DNA of 64,000 nucleotides, taken from Aminivibrio pyruvatiphilus. Lineage in GTDB: Bacteria; Synergistota; Synergistia; Synergistales; Aminobacteriaceae. A model generated the notes under the pieces. It saw only the letters and a program-made list of their open reading frames with translations, made no database searches and was not told the origin of the DNA. Every line of letters starts with the position of its first letter. Within the stretch, counting starts at the first letter, position 1. Position numbers and translations under genes: made by a program. The DNA lies in assembly GCF_004366815.1 (NCBI RefSeq), contig NZ_SORI01000004.1, positions 1 to 64,000 on the forward strand, in the 5' to 3' direction. This document shows, one piece after another, positions 17,206 through 25,756 of the stretch.

Positions 17206-18307
17206 TCAGTTCTGTTTCTTCCAGCGCAGGAAATTCATGATAAATTCGTCGATATCGCCGTCGAGAACAGCCTGAACGTTTCCCGTTTCGTGTCCTGTCC
17301 GGTGATCTTTCACCAGCGTGTAGGGATGAAGAACGTAGCTTCGTATCTGGCTTCCCCAGCTGATTTCCTTCTTTTCTCCCTGAATTGCCAGAAGTTCCTG
17401 CTGCCTTTCCTGCCATGCCTTTTCAAAAAGCCTGCTTCGCAGCACCTGCATGGCCACCTGCCTGTTCATGTGCTGGGATCTTTCGTTCTGGCATGCGACA
17501 ATGATTCCACTCGGAATATGGGTTATCCGGACCGCTGAATCCGTCCTGTTGACATACTGACCTCCGGCTCCGCTGGCCCTGTAGGTGTCCATCTTCAGGT
17601 CCTCCGGCCGGATCTCGATCTCCACATCGTCAGGCAGCTCGGGCGCAACGTCCACCGAGGCAAAGCTCGTATGGCGGCGTTTTGCCGCATCGAAGGGAGA
17701 TATCCTGACGAGTCGGTGAACGCCCTTTTCCGACTTCAGGAAACCATAGGCAAAATCACCTTCCACAAGAACGGTGGCACTCTTTATACCGGCTTCCTCA
17801 TCCTGGAGAATTTCGAGAATTCTGGCTTTGCAGCCTTCTCTTTCCGCCCAGCGGAGGAAAAGCCGGAGGAGCATTTCCGCCCAGTCCTGGGAGTCAAGTC
17901 CTCCCGACCCCGCATGTACTGAAAGGATTGCGTTGTTGCCGTCGTATTCTTCAGAAAGAAGCAGAAGAAGCTGTTCTTTTTCAATGATTTTCTTCAGGTT
18001 CGCAGAAGTTGTGCTAAATTCGCTCTGCAGTTCATCGTCGTCAGATTCGGACAGCATTTCTGAGAGAACGGCCAGGTCCTGAAAAATGCCGTCCACCCTG
18101 TCCCAGGTGTCCATTTTTTGCTGAAGCCGGGCTATCTCCCTGGTGACGGTATGACAGTCCTCCCGGCCCCAGAAATCCGGGGCGGACGCGGAAGCTTCCA
18201 GTTTTTCTTTCTTTTCCCTTATCGAATCCAGGTCAAAGACTGTCCTGCAGGTCTTTTCTCATAACCCGCAGTTCCTCCAGAACAGTGGCGTTTGAAGTTA
18301 TCGCCAT
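17206..18307 (-). CDS. prfB: Peptide chain release factor 2 (programmed +1 frameshift)
   Basis: The complete gene is read in two frames. Translation starts at ATG 18307, gives 24 codons ending in CTT, meets an in-frame TGA (18235-18233) followed by C, and must shift +1 to continue from 18234. The product is 366 residues, matching the usual RF2 length. The GGQ catalytic loop is in ASGAGGQYVNR and the SPF stop-recognition tripeptide is in VRISPFDAAKRRH. The second frame alone appears as a reading from 18114 and could be mistaken for a truncated gene. It heads the long minus-strand operon that continues into the S55 protease after 27 bases. A TATAAT-like -10 lies at 18353-18348 with no good -35. 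Confidence 0.95.
18232..18249 (-). promoter_or_regulatory. RF2 autoregulatory frameshift site CTT TGA C
   Basis: The canonical slippery sequence CTTTGAC occurs at 18238-18232 on the minus strand, preceded by an AGGA element a few bases upstream that can act as the internal Shine-Dalgarno stimulator. Low RF2 slows termination at UGA and favours the +1 slip, so RF2 regulates its own synthesis. Both frames are open and encode conserved RF2 sequence on either side. Confidence 0.95.
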
Positions 18308-18385
18308 GTCGATTCCCCCTCATTGTTATTGTGCTGCGTGATTTTTCATTATATCATTCGGCTTGGAAGATAAGGGGGACATTCC

Positions 18386-19390
18386 ATGAAATCTCGACGC
18401 GCAACCGTTGAACTCTGCCGCCTTCTCCGCGATTCCGGGGGGACCGTTGTTTCAGGAGGAGTTGTCTCGCAGGTGCTTTCCCTTTCAAGACAGGCTGTCT
18501 GGAAGGCCGTTCGTGACCTCGAAGAGGAAGGTTTTTCCGTTGCTTCTGTTCCGCAGAAAGGGTACATTCTCCGGGAACTCCCGGTGTATGATCTTGCTCC
18601 TTCCCTGATCGGCAGCATGATTTCTCCTGATTGCCCCTGGGGAGGGGAAATCCATGTTTTCGAAAGCGTTTCGTCCACCCAGGAGGCTGCCAAAAGAATA
18701 GGCAGGCAGGGCGAAACCGACGGAATTGTCGTCATTGCGGAAGAACAGACAAAGGGCAGGGGGAGAAGAGACAGAACCTGGGTTTCTCCCCGGGGCGCAG
18801 GCCTGTACTTTTCCGTTTTTTTCAGGCCCCGCATGCTTCCCGGACGCCTGCAGCTGGTGAACCTGGCCGCAGGGCTGGCGGTCAGGGAAGCAATACGCTC
18901 CGTCTGCGGCCGTGAGGTATCTCTCAAATGGCCGAACGACCTGCTGTTCAGGGGGAGAAAAATCTGCGGAATCCTTTCCGAGGCTTCAAGCGATCCCGAA
19001 AGAATACGGGACTGCTGTACAGGAATAGGTATCAACATTTCCCTGAGCAGGGAGGATCTTGCCGGCGGCGGACTGGAAAACGCGGCATCCCTGGGTTGGG
19101 AAACCGGGCCGGTCCACAGGGGTGCCCTCTGCGCGGCGGTCATAGAGAAGTTTTACCTTCTTATAGCAGGCCTTTCCGGCGACGGGGGAGAATCCCTCCT
19201 TTCCCGCTACAGGGAAGAATGCTCAACTATCGGAAAAAACGTTACCGTTCTTACGGAAGAAGAATCCTTTGCCGGAAGAGCCTCGGGCATCGGCGAAAAT
19301 GGAGAGCTTCTTGTGGAAAACGGCAAGGGTAGCAGGTCATTTTGTGCCGCTGACGTTGTCCATGCCACACCGGAGGGGAAAGGGCTCTAA
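18386..19390 (+). CDS. birA: Bifunctional biotin operon repressor / biotin-[acetyl-CoA-carboxylase] ligase
   Basis: This 334-residue BirA has an N-terminal winged helix-turn-helix (VVSQVLSLSRQAVWKAVRDL, about 26-45), so it can probably repress transcription as well as attach biotin. The ligase domain has FESVSSTQEAAK, the biotin-binding TKGRGRRDRTW (about 124-134) and SLKWPNDLLFRGRKICGIL with the catalytic lysine (about 186). A C-terminal SH3-like domain follows. The start at 18386 has AGGGGG upstream. It is divergent from prfB with about 78 bases between the starts. Its own terminator follows. No biotin synthesis genes are in the window. Confidence 0.95.
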   Translation: MKSRRATVELCRLLRDSGGTVVSGGVVSQVLSLSRQAVWKAVRDLEEEGFSVASVPQKGYILRELPVYDLAPSLIGSMISPDCPWGGEIHVFESVSSTQEAAKRIGRQGETDGIVVIAEEQTKGRGRRDRTWVSPRGAGLYFSVFFRPRMLPGRLQLVNLAAGLAVREAIRSVCGREVSLKWPNDLLFRGRKICGILSEASSDPERIRDCCTGIGINISLSREDLAGGGLENAASLGWETGPVHRGALCAAVIEKFYLLIAGLSGDGGESLLSRYREECSTIGKNVTVLTEEESFAGRASGIGENGELLVENGKGSRSFCAADVVHATPEGKGL

Positions 19391-19442
19391 GAGGGAATTT
19401 TCGGGCTGGTGCCGTCTCGAAGGACAAAACCCGCCTTTTCGG

Positions 19443-19479
19443 AAAGCCTGAATTCATCAGCTGAATTCAGGCTTTTTTT
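19443..19479 (+). terminator. Intrinsic terminator after birA
   Basis: A perfect 14-bp hairpin (AAAGCCTGAATTCA at 19443-19456 and its complement at 19462-19475) with a five-base loop is followed by a run of seven T. It is a textbook rho-independent terminator for birA. Confidence 0.93.
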
Positions 19480-19536
19480 GCCCGGTTTCATCCGTTAATC
19501 TCCCTTTTCCGGGTACCGGCGAAGGCCCGAAATGCG

Positions 19537-19565
19537 TTGTAATTGTAGACAAAACATAGTATCAT
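19537..19565 (+). promoter_or_regulatory. Probable sigma70-type promoter of the MFS transporter gene
   Basis: TTGTAA (19537-19542), a 17-base spacer and TATCAT (19560-19565) form a reasonable promoter. If it is used, transcription starts near 19572. That rules out the in-frame ATG at 19564 as the start codon and supports the TTG at 19624. Confidence 0.5.
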
Positions 19566-19623
19566 GAATCTGGTATATAAATATGGAACGAAAAAATCAA
19601 CATGGAACGATCGGAGTGTATTT

Positions 19624-20799
19624 TTGTTGTTTTCAACAGAGGTTTCCTACAGCAAAATTTTAACCGTTCTCAGCCTTTCCATGTTCTGTGCCATGCTGGG
19701 GATCGGCATTATTGCCCCCGTGCTGCCTCTCTATGCGAAGCGGCTTGGTGCAAGCGGTCTCGCCATAGGAATGATTATCGGTTCCTTTTCCTTTTCCAGG
19801 ACCGGCGGTATGATCGTATCCGGAGAACTGGCGGAGAGGATGAACAGAAAAGTACTCCTTCTTTCGGGCCTTGCTTTTTACGCTCTTGCATCCGTTGCCT
19901 ATACATTTGCAGCCACCACGGAAGGCCTCATCGCCATCAGGATAGGCCATGGCATCGGTTCAGCCATGGTCGTCCCCATTACCATGGCCATAGGGGCCGA
20001 AGTGGCGCCGAAAGGGAAAGAGGGAGTTTTTTTCGGCTCCCTCCAGGGTGCCCTTTTTCTCGGGGTGGGTACGGGCCCGCTCCTGAGCGGTCTCCTCGCC
20101 GAAACAATCGGTTTTAATGCACCTTTCTACGCCATGACGGCATTGACCGTCCTTTCCATGGTCCTTGTCTTCCGTTTCCTGCCCGGCAACCTTTCTTCCG
20201 GTCGGGGAAGCGAGGCTTTCTGCGGGCTCAGGTCTGTTTTCCACGGGATTCTCACGGACCATGAAATGCTGATCGTTTTTTTCTTCCAGTTCTGCTCCGC
20301 CATGTCCCGGGGAGTGCTTGTGATGATGATTCCCCTCCTCGCCTCGGAAATACGGCTTTCTCTTTCGGAAATTGGATTCGTGGTTTCCCTCAACTCTCTC
20401 TCCACCGGCCTTCTGCAGCGGGTTTCCGGCAGGCTCGCCGACAACCTGCACAAGCACCGGCTCATTCTTGTGGGGGGACTGATTTCTGCAGTAACACTTC
20501 TTGGTCTTCCGAACCTGAGAACTCTCCTGAGCCTCTCCATTGCCAGCGTAGCCTTCGGCGTCGGCCATGCCTTTGCTTCTCCATCCCTGGCCGCCATGGC
20601 TGCGTCAAGGGGAAAGACGTATGGGTCCGGGCGCATAATGGGCCTTTTCAACATTGCCTTCAGTCTCGGAATGACTACGGGGCCTGTCCTGGTGGGAATG
20701 CTTCTCGATCATACTGGGAAAGGGATTCCGTTCTATTTTCTCAGTGTCATGCTGCTTCTTGCCGCATATCCTTTCTTTTCGCTGAAAGAAGCAGGATAA
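19624..20799 (+). CDS. Major facilitator superfamily transporter
   Basis: This MFS protein of about 391 residues has about twelve predicted membrane segments. The conserved loop 2-3 motif is degenerate (GELAERMNRKVLLLSGL), and PVLPLYAKRLGASGLAIG near the start is typical of multidrug/sugar MFS members. Substrate is unknown. ATG 19564 lacks a ribosome site and may lie inside the promoter; TTG 19624 has CGGAG seven bases upstream and leaves a normal short cytoplasmic N-terminus, so I chose it. It stands alone between birA and the convergent lipid operon; the 31-base gap to the next stop holds only a weak hairpin. Confidence 0.85.
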   Translation: MLFSTEVSYSKILTVLSLSMFCAMLGIGIIAPVLPLYAKRLGASGLAIGMIIGSFSFSRTGGMIVSGELAERMNRKVLLLSGLAFYALASVAYTFAATTEGLIAIRIGHGIGSAMVVPITMAIGAEVAPKGKEGVFFGSLQGALFLGVGTGPLLSGLLAETIGFNAPFYAMTALTVLSMVLVFRFLPGNLSSGRGSEAFCGLRSVFHGILTDHEMLIVFFFQFCSAMSRGVLVMMIPLLASEIRLSLSEIGFVVSLNSLSTGLLQRVSGRLADNLHKHRLILVGGLISAVTLLGLPNLRTLLSLSIASVAFGVGHAFASPSLAAMAASRGKTYGSGRIMGLFNIAFSLGMTTGPVLVGMLLDHTGKGIPFYFLSVMLLLAAYPFFSLKEAG

Positions 20800-20830
20800 G
20801 GGAAACGGTACACCGGGAATGCCGGTTGAT

Positions 20831-21703
20831 TCAGGAGCTTTCTTTTCCTGTCTGCTGACGCTGCCTGAGAGGGGCCAGACGATTCCACAGCAAAAGAAAC
20901 TGATCGTGGAAAAAAAGGAGAAGATCCTGTTCCTGCCCGGGCCGTCCAAGAACAAGGATGTCCTTGTTTCCCTTCAGGGCATCCCTGATCGGTTTTGGGG
21001 TGCCCGGGTCGACAATCACCGGAATCCTCTGCTTCAGCGCGTCGCTGACGTTCATCTGCATGCTCTGCAGATCCTCTCCCCTTCCCCACCTTTCCTTCAG
21101 TTCCCTGTCCCCGGGTAGAAGAGAGCATCCCGCCGCCGATAGAAGGCTGGAAAAACCGCCGGAAAGGTCAAACACCGGATAGCCCTTCAAAAGCTGTCTA
21201 CCAACGAGAACAGTACTGTCGAGCCTGGTCTGGAATTCCGATAATCTTCTCTGGTAATAGGAGTAATTCCCCGGATCGAACTGGGACAGGGCAGTAAGGA
21301 CTCTCTGGGCAATAAAGGGGAGAACGGACGGGTCGGAAAAGTGATAGTCCGCCCGTGTCCTGTCGAAGGGCACCGTGCCGTAAAGGATGAAAAGTCCGGA
21401 GAACTGTTTCCGGTCGAGCCCCAGAGAGGCGGCTTCGGAAGCGTCAAGAGCCACTATTCTCGAATCGGTGGGAATGTTCCGCTGGCGTATCTTCCTGAAG
21501 GGTAATCCTTCCTCGTTCCATTCCTGGACTGGTTTTACCGAAACATTGACTCCGCCGATGAAGCGGGCTATCGTGGAAAGCCAGGGAGAGGAAACGAACA
21601 GATCCCATGAATATCCCGGCGCAGCAGGAAAGAAAATCAGAATGATGGAAAGGGAAAGAAGGAACGCCGGGAAACGGATTCGCGTGGTACGTTTTTTTTT
21701 CAT
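20831..21703 (-). CDS. Exported protein resembling metal-ABC substrate-binding (TroA/ZnuA-like) proteins, degenerate
   Basis: This 290-residue protein has an N-terminal signal peptide (KKKRTTR, then a hydrophobic stretch to about residue 31). The mature part follows the TroA-fold layout: VSSPWLSTIARFIGGVNVSV at the start, DYHFSDPSVLPFIAQRVLTA where ZnuA has its H-x-W-LDP segment, a long helix with DPGNYSYYQRRLSEFQTRL, and a C-terminal lobe with PVIVDPGTPKP. Several metal-ligand histidines of ZnuA appear missing. No permease or ATPase genes are adjacent. The ATG overlaps the rnc stop (ATGA), so it is the last gene of the lipid operon. The family link is a judgement by eye. Confidence 0.5.
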   Translation of the reverse strand: MKKKRTTRIRFPAFLLSLSIILIFFPAAPGYSWDLFVSSPWLSTIARFIGGVNVSVKPVQEWNEEGLPFRKIRQRNIPTDSRIVALDASEAASLGLDRKQFSGLFILYGTVPFDRTRADYHFSDPSVLPFIAQRVLTALSQFDPGNYSYYQRRLSEFQTRLDSTVLVGRQLLKGYPVFDLSGGFSSLLSAAGCSLLPGDRELKERWGRGEDLQSMQMNVSDALKQRIPVIVDPGTPKPIRDALKGNKDILVLGRPGQEQDLLLFFHDQFLLLWNRLAPLRQRQQTGKESS

Positions 21704-22419
21704 TTTGTCTCCGAGGCCTCCCGGTTCAGCAAAAAAACAGCGTTCCGTGCGGCGGCGAATTCGGCGGATTTTCTGCTTTCACCCTCCCCCGCTCCGGCTT
21801 CTTCGCTTCCTACAAGGACCCGGACTGAAAACACGGGAGAATGAGCCGGGCCCGAGACCGAAAGGATTTCATAGACGGGACTCGGCATTCCTTTCTCATG
21901 GGCCAGCATCTGGAGGGCGGATTTCGGGTCGTTTTCTTCGCCGTCTATGGGATGACGGGAAAAATGGAAAGCGAGATACCGGTTGACCACATCCATTGCC
22001 CTGGAGAACCCCCCATCCAGGAAAACCGCCCCCAATAGAGCCTCCACCGCATCGGAACAGAGAGATCCATGGCGCACCTGCTCTGTTTCAAGGCCCCTGC
22101 CTGTCCTGAGCAGCTCGCTCAGTCCGAGCTCCCTTCCCCACTCTGCAAGAGATTTCCCGCAGACAATGGCGGCCCGGGACCGGGTCAGCCTGCCTTCGTC
22201 AAAGGAGGGAAAGGAGTCGTACAGAAAACGGGAGACGCCGAGCTCAAGCACGGCATCTCCCAGATACTCCATTCTCTCGTTATGGTCCGATTTGCCCTTT
22301 TCGTAGGCGTAGGAAGAATGCACCAGGGCGTTCTCCAGTTTTCCCGCGTCACTGAAGCAATATCCAAGACGATCCTGGAGTTTTTCCAGCTCTCCGGAAA
22401 ACCAGGCTGCATAGTTCAT
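21700..22419 (-). CDS. rnc: Ribonuclease III
   Basis: This 239-residue double-strand-specific endoribonuclease processes rRNA and other RNAs. The catalytic signature reads HNERMEYLGDAVLELG (about 46-61), with a second metal-binding site around DAVEALLGAVFLDGG (about 122-136). A C-terminal dsRNA-binding domain (DPKSALQMLAHEKG ... SAEFAAARNAVFLL) completes the normal layout. It follows fabF after 15 bases; linkage of rnc to the fab/acpP cluster is also seen in Bacillus. Its stop overlaps the start of the next gene by four bases. Confidence 0.96.
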   Translation of the reverse strand: MNYAAWFSGELEKLQDRLGYCFSDAGKLENALVHSSYAYEKGKSDHNERMEYLGDAVLELGVSRFLYDSFPSFDEGRLTRSRAAIVCGKSLAEWGRELGLSELLRTGRGLETEQVRHGSLCSDAVEALLGAVFLDGGFSRAMDVVNRYLAFHFSRHPIDGEENDPKSALQMLAHEKGMPSPVYEILSVSGPAHSPVFSVRVLVGSEEAGAGEGESRKSAEFAAARNAVFLLNREASETK

Positions 22420-22434
22420 GGAGAAACGGACAGC

Positions 22435-23673
22435 CTAATCCTCAAATTTCTGGAAAGCGGCCACGCCGTTATGCCCGCCGAATCCGAAACTGTTGACGAG
22501 GAACCTTGAGACGTTCTTCTCCACTGCCCTGGAACCGACAACATTGATGGCGCATTCAGGGTCAAGCGTGTCAAGATTGATCGTCGGGTGGATAATCCCT
22601 TCCTGGATTGACTGCATGGCAGCCACTGTTTCCAGCGCACCGGCCGCACCGAGACAGTGCCCGATCATGGATTTTGTGGAATTGACCAGCACCTTGTCCG
22701 TATGTTCACCGAAAACCGAACGGATAGCCATTGCCTCCATCTTGTCGTTGAGAGGAGTGGAAGTTCCGTGGGCATTGATGTAATCAACGTCTTCCGGCAG
22801 CCATTTTGCGTGGGCCATTGCTTTGCGCATGGCCCTGGCCGCTCCGTTGCCTTCTGGATCCGGGGCGGTGATATGGCTCGCGTCACATGTGGATCCGTAG
22901 CCGACGAGTTCGGCGTAAATATGAGCGCCTCTTTTCAGTGCATGTTCCAGTTCTTCAAGGACGAGCACGCCTGCCCCTTCGCCCATGACAAAACCGTCCC
23001 GGTCAATGTCGAAGGGACGGGACGCTTTTTCGGGAGCGTCCATCCGGGTGGAAATCGCTTTCATTGCAGCGAATCCGGCGATGCTGATGCTTCTGAGAGC
23101 TGCCTCCGTACCTCCGGCCAGAATGACATCCGCATCGTCCCGAATGATGGTGTGGTATGCCTCGCCCATGCTGTGGACCGATGTGGCGCAGGCTGTGACA
23201 ACACACATGTTCGGCCCCTGCGCATGGTGCTTGATGGCCACGTACGCTGTGGACATGTTACTGATCATCATGGGAATGAAAAAGGGACTGACTCTTTTCG
23301 CCCCTTTTTCCATCATGGTCTTGAAGTTGTTGAATGTTGTTTCTATGCCGCCTTGTCCGCTTCCTATGTAGACTCCGAATTTATGGGGATCCAGGCTTGC
23401 CGTATCAAGCTTCGCGTCAGTGACGGCCAAATCCGCGGCTGCCACTGCAAATTGAATGACCCGGTCGGAGCGCTTGGCTTCCTTGTTGTCCATCCACTGG
23501 GACGGGTCGAAATCCTTGATTTCCGCTCCAAAGGGAACAGGGCAATCTGTGACATCAAAAGTGGTATACGGCCCGATGCCGTTTTTGCCTGCTTTCAATG
23601 CCTGCCAGTAATTTTCTCTTCCTGTTGCAATTGGGCTCACGACTCCAAGCCCGGTTACGACAACCCTTCTCAA
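22435..23673 (-). CDS. fabF: 3-oxoacyl-ACP synthase II
   Basis: This 412-residue elongating condensing enzyme of type II fatty acid synthesis has the catalytic cysteine C162 in VVTACATSVHSMGEA and histidines in NAHGTSTPLND (about 305) and SMIGHCLGAAG (about 340), giving the Cys-His-His triad. The N-terminus RRVVVTGLGVVSPIATG is normal. It is separated from acpP by about 100 bases that contain a strong hairpin, so it may be expressed at a different level from acpP despite being in the same operon. Confidence 0.97.
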   Translation of the reverse strand: MRRVVVTGLGVVSPIATGRENYWQALKAGKNGIGPYTTFDVTDCPVPFGAEIKDFDPSQWMDNKEAKRSDRVIQFAVAAADLAVTDAKLDTASLDPHKFGVYIGSGQGGIETTFNNFKTMMEKGAKRVSPFFIPMMISNMSTAYVAIKHHAQGPNMCVVTACATSVHSMGEAYHTIIRDDADVILAGGTEAALRSISIAGFAAMKAISTRMDAPEKASRPFDIDRDGFVMGEGAGVLVLEELEHALKRGAHIYAELVGYGSTCDASHITAPDPEGNGAARAMRKAMAHAKWLPEDVDYINAHGTSTPLNDKMEAMAIRSVFGEHTDKVLVNSTKSMIGHCLGAAGALETVAAMQSIQEGIIHPTINLDTLDPECAINVVGSRAVEKNVSRFLVNSFGFGGHNGVAAFQKFED

Positions 23674-23722
23674 AACGCTTCACTCCTCCGCAGCAGGGTT
23701 GGAACATAATAAAACGAAAGGG

Positions 23723-23757
23723 ACCTGACGGGAAATCCGACGGACTTCCCGTCAGGT
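23723..23757 (-). terminator. Hairpin between acpP and fabF (attenuator or RNA end)
   Basis: A perfect 12-bp inverted repeat (ACCTGACGGGAA at 23723-23734, complement at 23746-23757) follows the acpP stop by 16 bases on the minus strand. It is followed by CCCTTTCGTTTTATT, which is only moderately T-rich. It could terminate part of the transcripts or protect an acpP-containing mRNA end, giving more acpP than fabF message. Confidence 0.6.
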
Positions 23758-23772
23758 CAGTTTCCCTGCGAC

Positions 23773-24024
23773 CTACTCTTCAACTCCGAGTTTGCCGAGG
23801 GTATAGTTCATTGCTTCTCCCACGGACGTCAGCTTTTCAGCGTCTTCGTCGGGAATTTCAATGTCAAATTCTTCCTCGATGCCCATAATGAGCTCGACGA
23901 TGTCCAGCGAATCTGCGCCGAGGTCTTCCACGAAGGAAGCCTCCGGAACTATCTGGTCCTCTTCGACATCAAGCCTGTCGATGATAATTTCTTTCAAACG
24001 GGCGAGCATTTCCTCTTTTTTCAT
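23773..24024 (-). CDS. acpP: Acyl carrier protein
   Basis: This 83-residue acidic protein carries acyl chains on a phosphopantetheine arm attached to S39 in the motif [13 protein letters not shown]. The length and helix pattern are typical. It lies in the fab operon between fabG and fabF. A Shine-Dalgarno GGGGGTGA is present upstream of the ATG at 24024. Confidence 0.97.
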   Translation of the reverse strand: MKKEEMLARLKEIIIDRLDVEEDQIVPEASFVEDLGADSLDIVELIMGIEEEFDIEIPDEDAEKLTSVGEAMNYTLGKLGVEE

Positions 24025-24050
24025 TCTCGTTCACCCCCTTCCATTTAATT

Positions 24051-24794
24051 TCAGCACATGGTCATACCGCCGTCAACGGCGATTACCTGCCCGGTTATAT
24101 ATGACGCATCCCCGGAGGCGAGAAAAGCCGCTGCCGCCGCCACATCTTCCGGGGTTCCCGAACGGCCGGCAGGAACCTGCTGTAAAAGTGCGGTTCTTGC
24201 GGCGTCAGGAAGGGCATCCGTCATTTCCGTGGAGATAAACCCCGGAGCGAGTGCATTCACTGTAATGCCCTTGCCGGCGTATTCTCTCGCCACGGCCTTG
24301 GTAAAGCCGATGATGCCGGCCTTGGAAGCGCAATAGTTGGCCTGTCCGGGATTTCCTATCAGGGCGACCACCGACGAGATATTGATGATCCTGCCCCACT
24401 TCGCCCGTACCATTCCTCGAATAGCTTCCCTGGTGCAATGATACACCGAGGACAGATTGGCTGTCAGCACGGAATCCCAATCCTCGGCGGGCATTCTCAT
24501 AAGAAGCCCGTCTTTAGTTATTCCCGCGTTGTTGACCAGCACGGACACAGGGCTTAGTTTCTTCTCCACTTCGGAAAACAGTTTTTTCACGTCACTCCCG
24601 GAAGAAACATCTCCCCTAAAGGGAAATGCTGTTCCCCCGGAATCGCTGATCATCCGGCAGACTTCCTTCGCCTGCTCTTCGCTTCGATTGTAGTTTACCG
24701 CGACAAGAAATCCCATCCCCGCAAGACGGAGGGCAACCGCTCTGCCTATCCCCTTGCCTGCACCGGTAACAAGTGCGGTCCTGGCATCCGTCAT
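24051..24794 (-). CDS. fabG: 3-oxoacyl-ACP reductase
   Basis: This 247-residue short-chain dehydrogenase uses NADPH to reduce 3-oxoacyl-ACP. The cofactor motif is TGAGKGIG (about 10-17), with NNAG at about 88-91 and the catalytic Ser-Tyr-Lys set in INISSVVALIGNPGQANYCASKAG (split here: serine in INISS, tyrosine and lysine in YCASK). The C-terminus ITGQVIAVDGGMTM is standard. The start lies one base past the fabD stop region, and the gene is followed by acpP after 26 bases. Confidence 0.96.
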   Translation of the reverse strand: MTDARTALVTGAGKGIGRAVALRLAGMGFLVAVNYNRSEEQAKEVCRMISDSGGTAFPFRGDVSSGSDVKKLFSEVEKKLSPVSVLVNNAGITKDGLLMRMPAEDWDSVLTANLSSVYHCTREAIRGMVRAKWGRIINISSVVALIGNPGQANYCASKAGIIGFTKAVAREYAGKGITVNALAPGFISTEMTDALPDAARTALLQQVPAGRSGTPEDVAAAAAFLASGDASYITGQVIAVDGGMTMC

Positions 24795-24795
24795 T

Positions 24796-25743
24796 CTACA
24801 CCATCTCCTTCAGTTTGGTTGAAAGAGCTTCGAATTCTTGAACAGAGCTGCAGGTTTGGGCGGTGACTCCCTTTCTGCATTTTTTTACCAGCCCGGTGAG
24901 CACTGATCCGGGGCCGATTTCAAAGAATGTATCGACGCCGTCGTCCGCCATTCTGATGACCGAGTCGTGCCACAGGACGGGCATGAAGGTCTGGTCGAAA
25001 AGGGCCTGCTGTATTTCGGCGACGGAACGTACCGGCCGTGCAAGTGCGTTGGAGATGATCGCCACTGAAGGCTCATTCCACATCAGGGAGCCAAAGGCTT
25101 CCCGGAGTTGGTCGGCTACGGGGCGCATCTGCCTGCTGTGGAAGGGGGCGCTGACGTTCAGGAGAACGGTTTTTTTCGCCCCCGCTTCTTTTGCCTTCTC
25201 CATGGCCGCATGGACAAAAGCCGTGTTCCCCGAAATGACCACCTGGCCCGGGGAGTTGAAGTTCGCCGGCTGACACTCCCCCCCGGGGGCTGCGGCCGAA
25301 CAGACTGCAGAAACCGATTCCTGGTCGAGTCCGAGAATGGCTGCCATGGCGCCTTCACCTTCAGGCACCGCTTCCTGCATGAGCCTGCCCCGAAGATGAA
25401 CCAGCCGAACGCCGTCTTCGAGAGAAAGGACTCCCGAGGCCACAAGAGCCGTGTATTCCCCGAGACTGTGTCCGGCCAGGGAAAGAGGCGCGGGATTAAT
25501 GCCTGCTTCCTTTTTCAGGCATTCCAGAATGGCTGTGCTGACAGTGAGGATTGCCGGCTGGGTGAATGCGGTCCTTCTGAGTTCTTCCTCCGGACCGTTG
25601 AAGATGATATCCGACAGCGAAAACCCGAGAGCCTGGTCGGCTCGAAGGAAAATTTCCCTTGCAGAGGAAAAGGCATCGTAGAAATCTTTTCCCATCCCCG
25701 CTTCCTGGGACCCCTGGCCGGGGAAGATGAGCGAATAGGCCAT
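24796..25743 (-). CDS. fabD: Malonyl-CoA:ACP transacylase
   Basis: This 315-residue enzyme loads malonyl groups onto ACP. It has FPGQGSQ at the N-terminus, the catalytic serine S93 in AGHSLGEYTAL, and the conserved histidine in the VSAPFHSRQM segment (about 200). ATG 25743 is chosen over longer readings because MAYSLIFPGQGSQ is the normal start and AGGTG lies nine bases upstream. It follows fabK by 13 bases. Confidence 0.96.
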   Translation of the reverse strand: MAYSLIFPGQGSQEAGMGKDFYDAFSSAREIFLRADQALGFSLSDIIFNGPEEELRRTAFTQPAILTVSTAILECLKKEAGINPAPLSLAGHSLGEYTALVASGVLSLEDGVRLVHLRGRLMQEAVPEGEGAMAAILGLDQESVSAVCSAAAPGGECQPANFNSPGQVVISGNTAFVHAAMEKAKEAGAKKTVLLNVSAPFHSRQMRPVADQLREAFGSLMWNEPSVAIISNALARPVRSVAEIQQALFDQTFMPVLWHDSVIRMADDGVDTFFEIGPGSVLTGLVKKCRKGVTAQTCSSVQEFEALSTKLKEMV

Positions 25744-25756
25744 AACACGCATCACC

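Noticed and set aside
17206-18114. prfB as a truncated or broken gene
   Set aside because: The apparent missing start is explained by the programmed +1 frameshift site CTT TGA C and a conserved upstream first frame.
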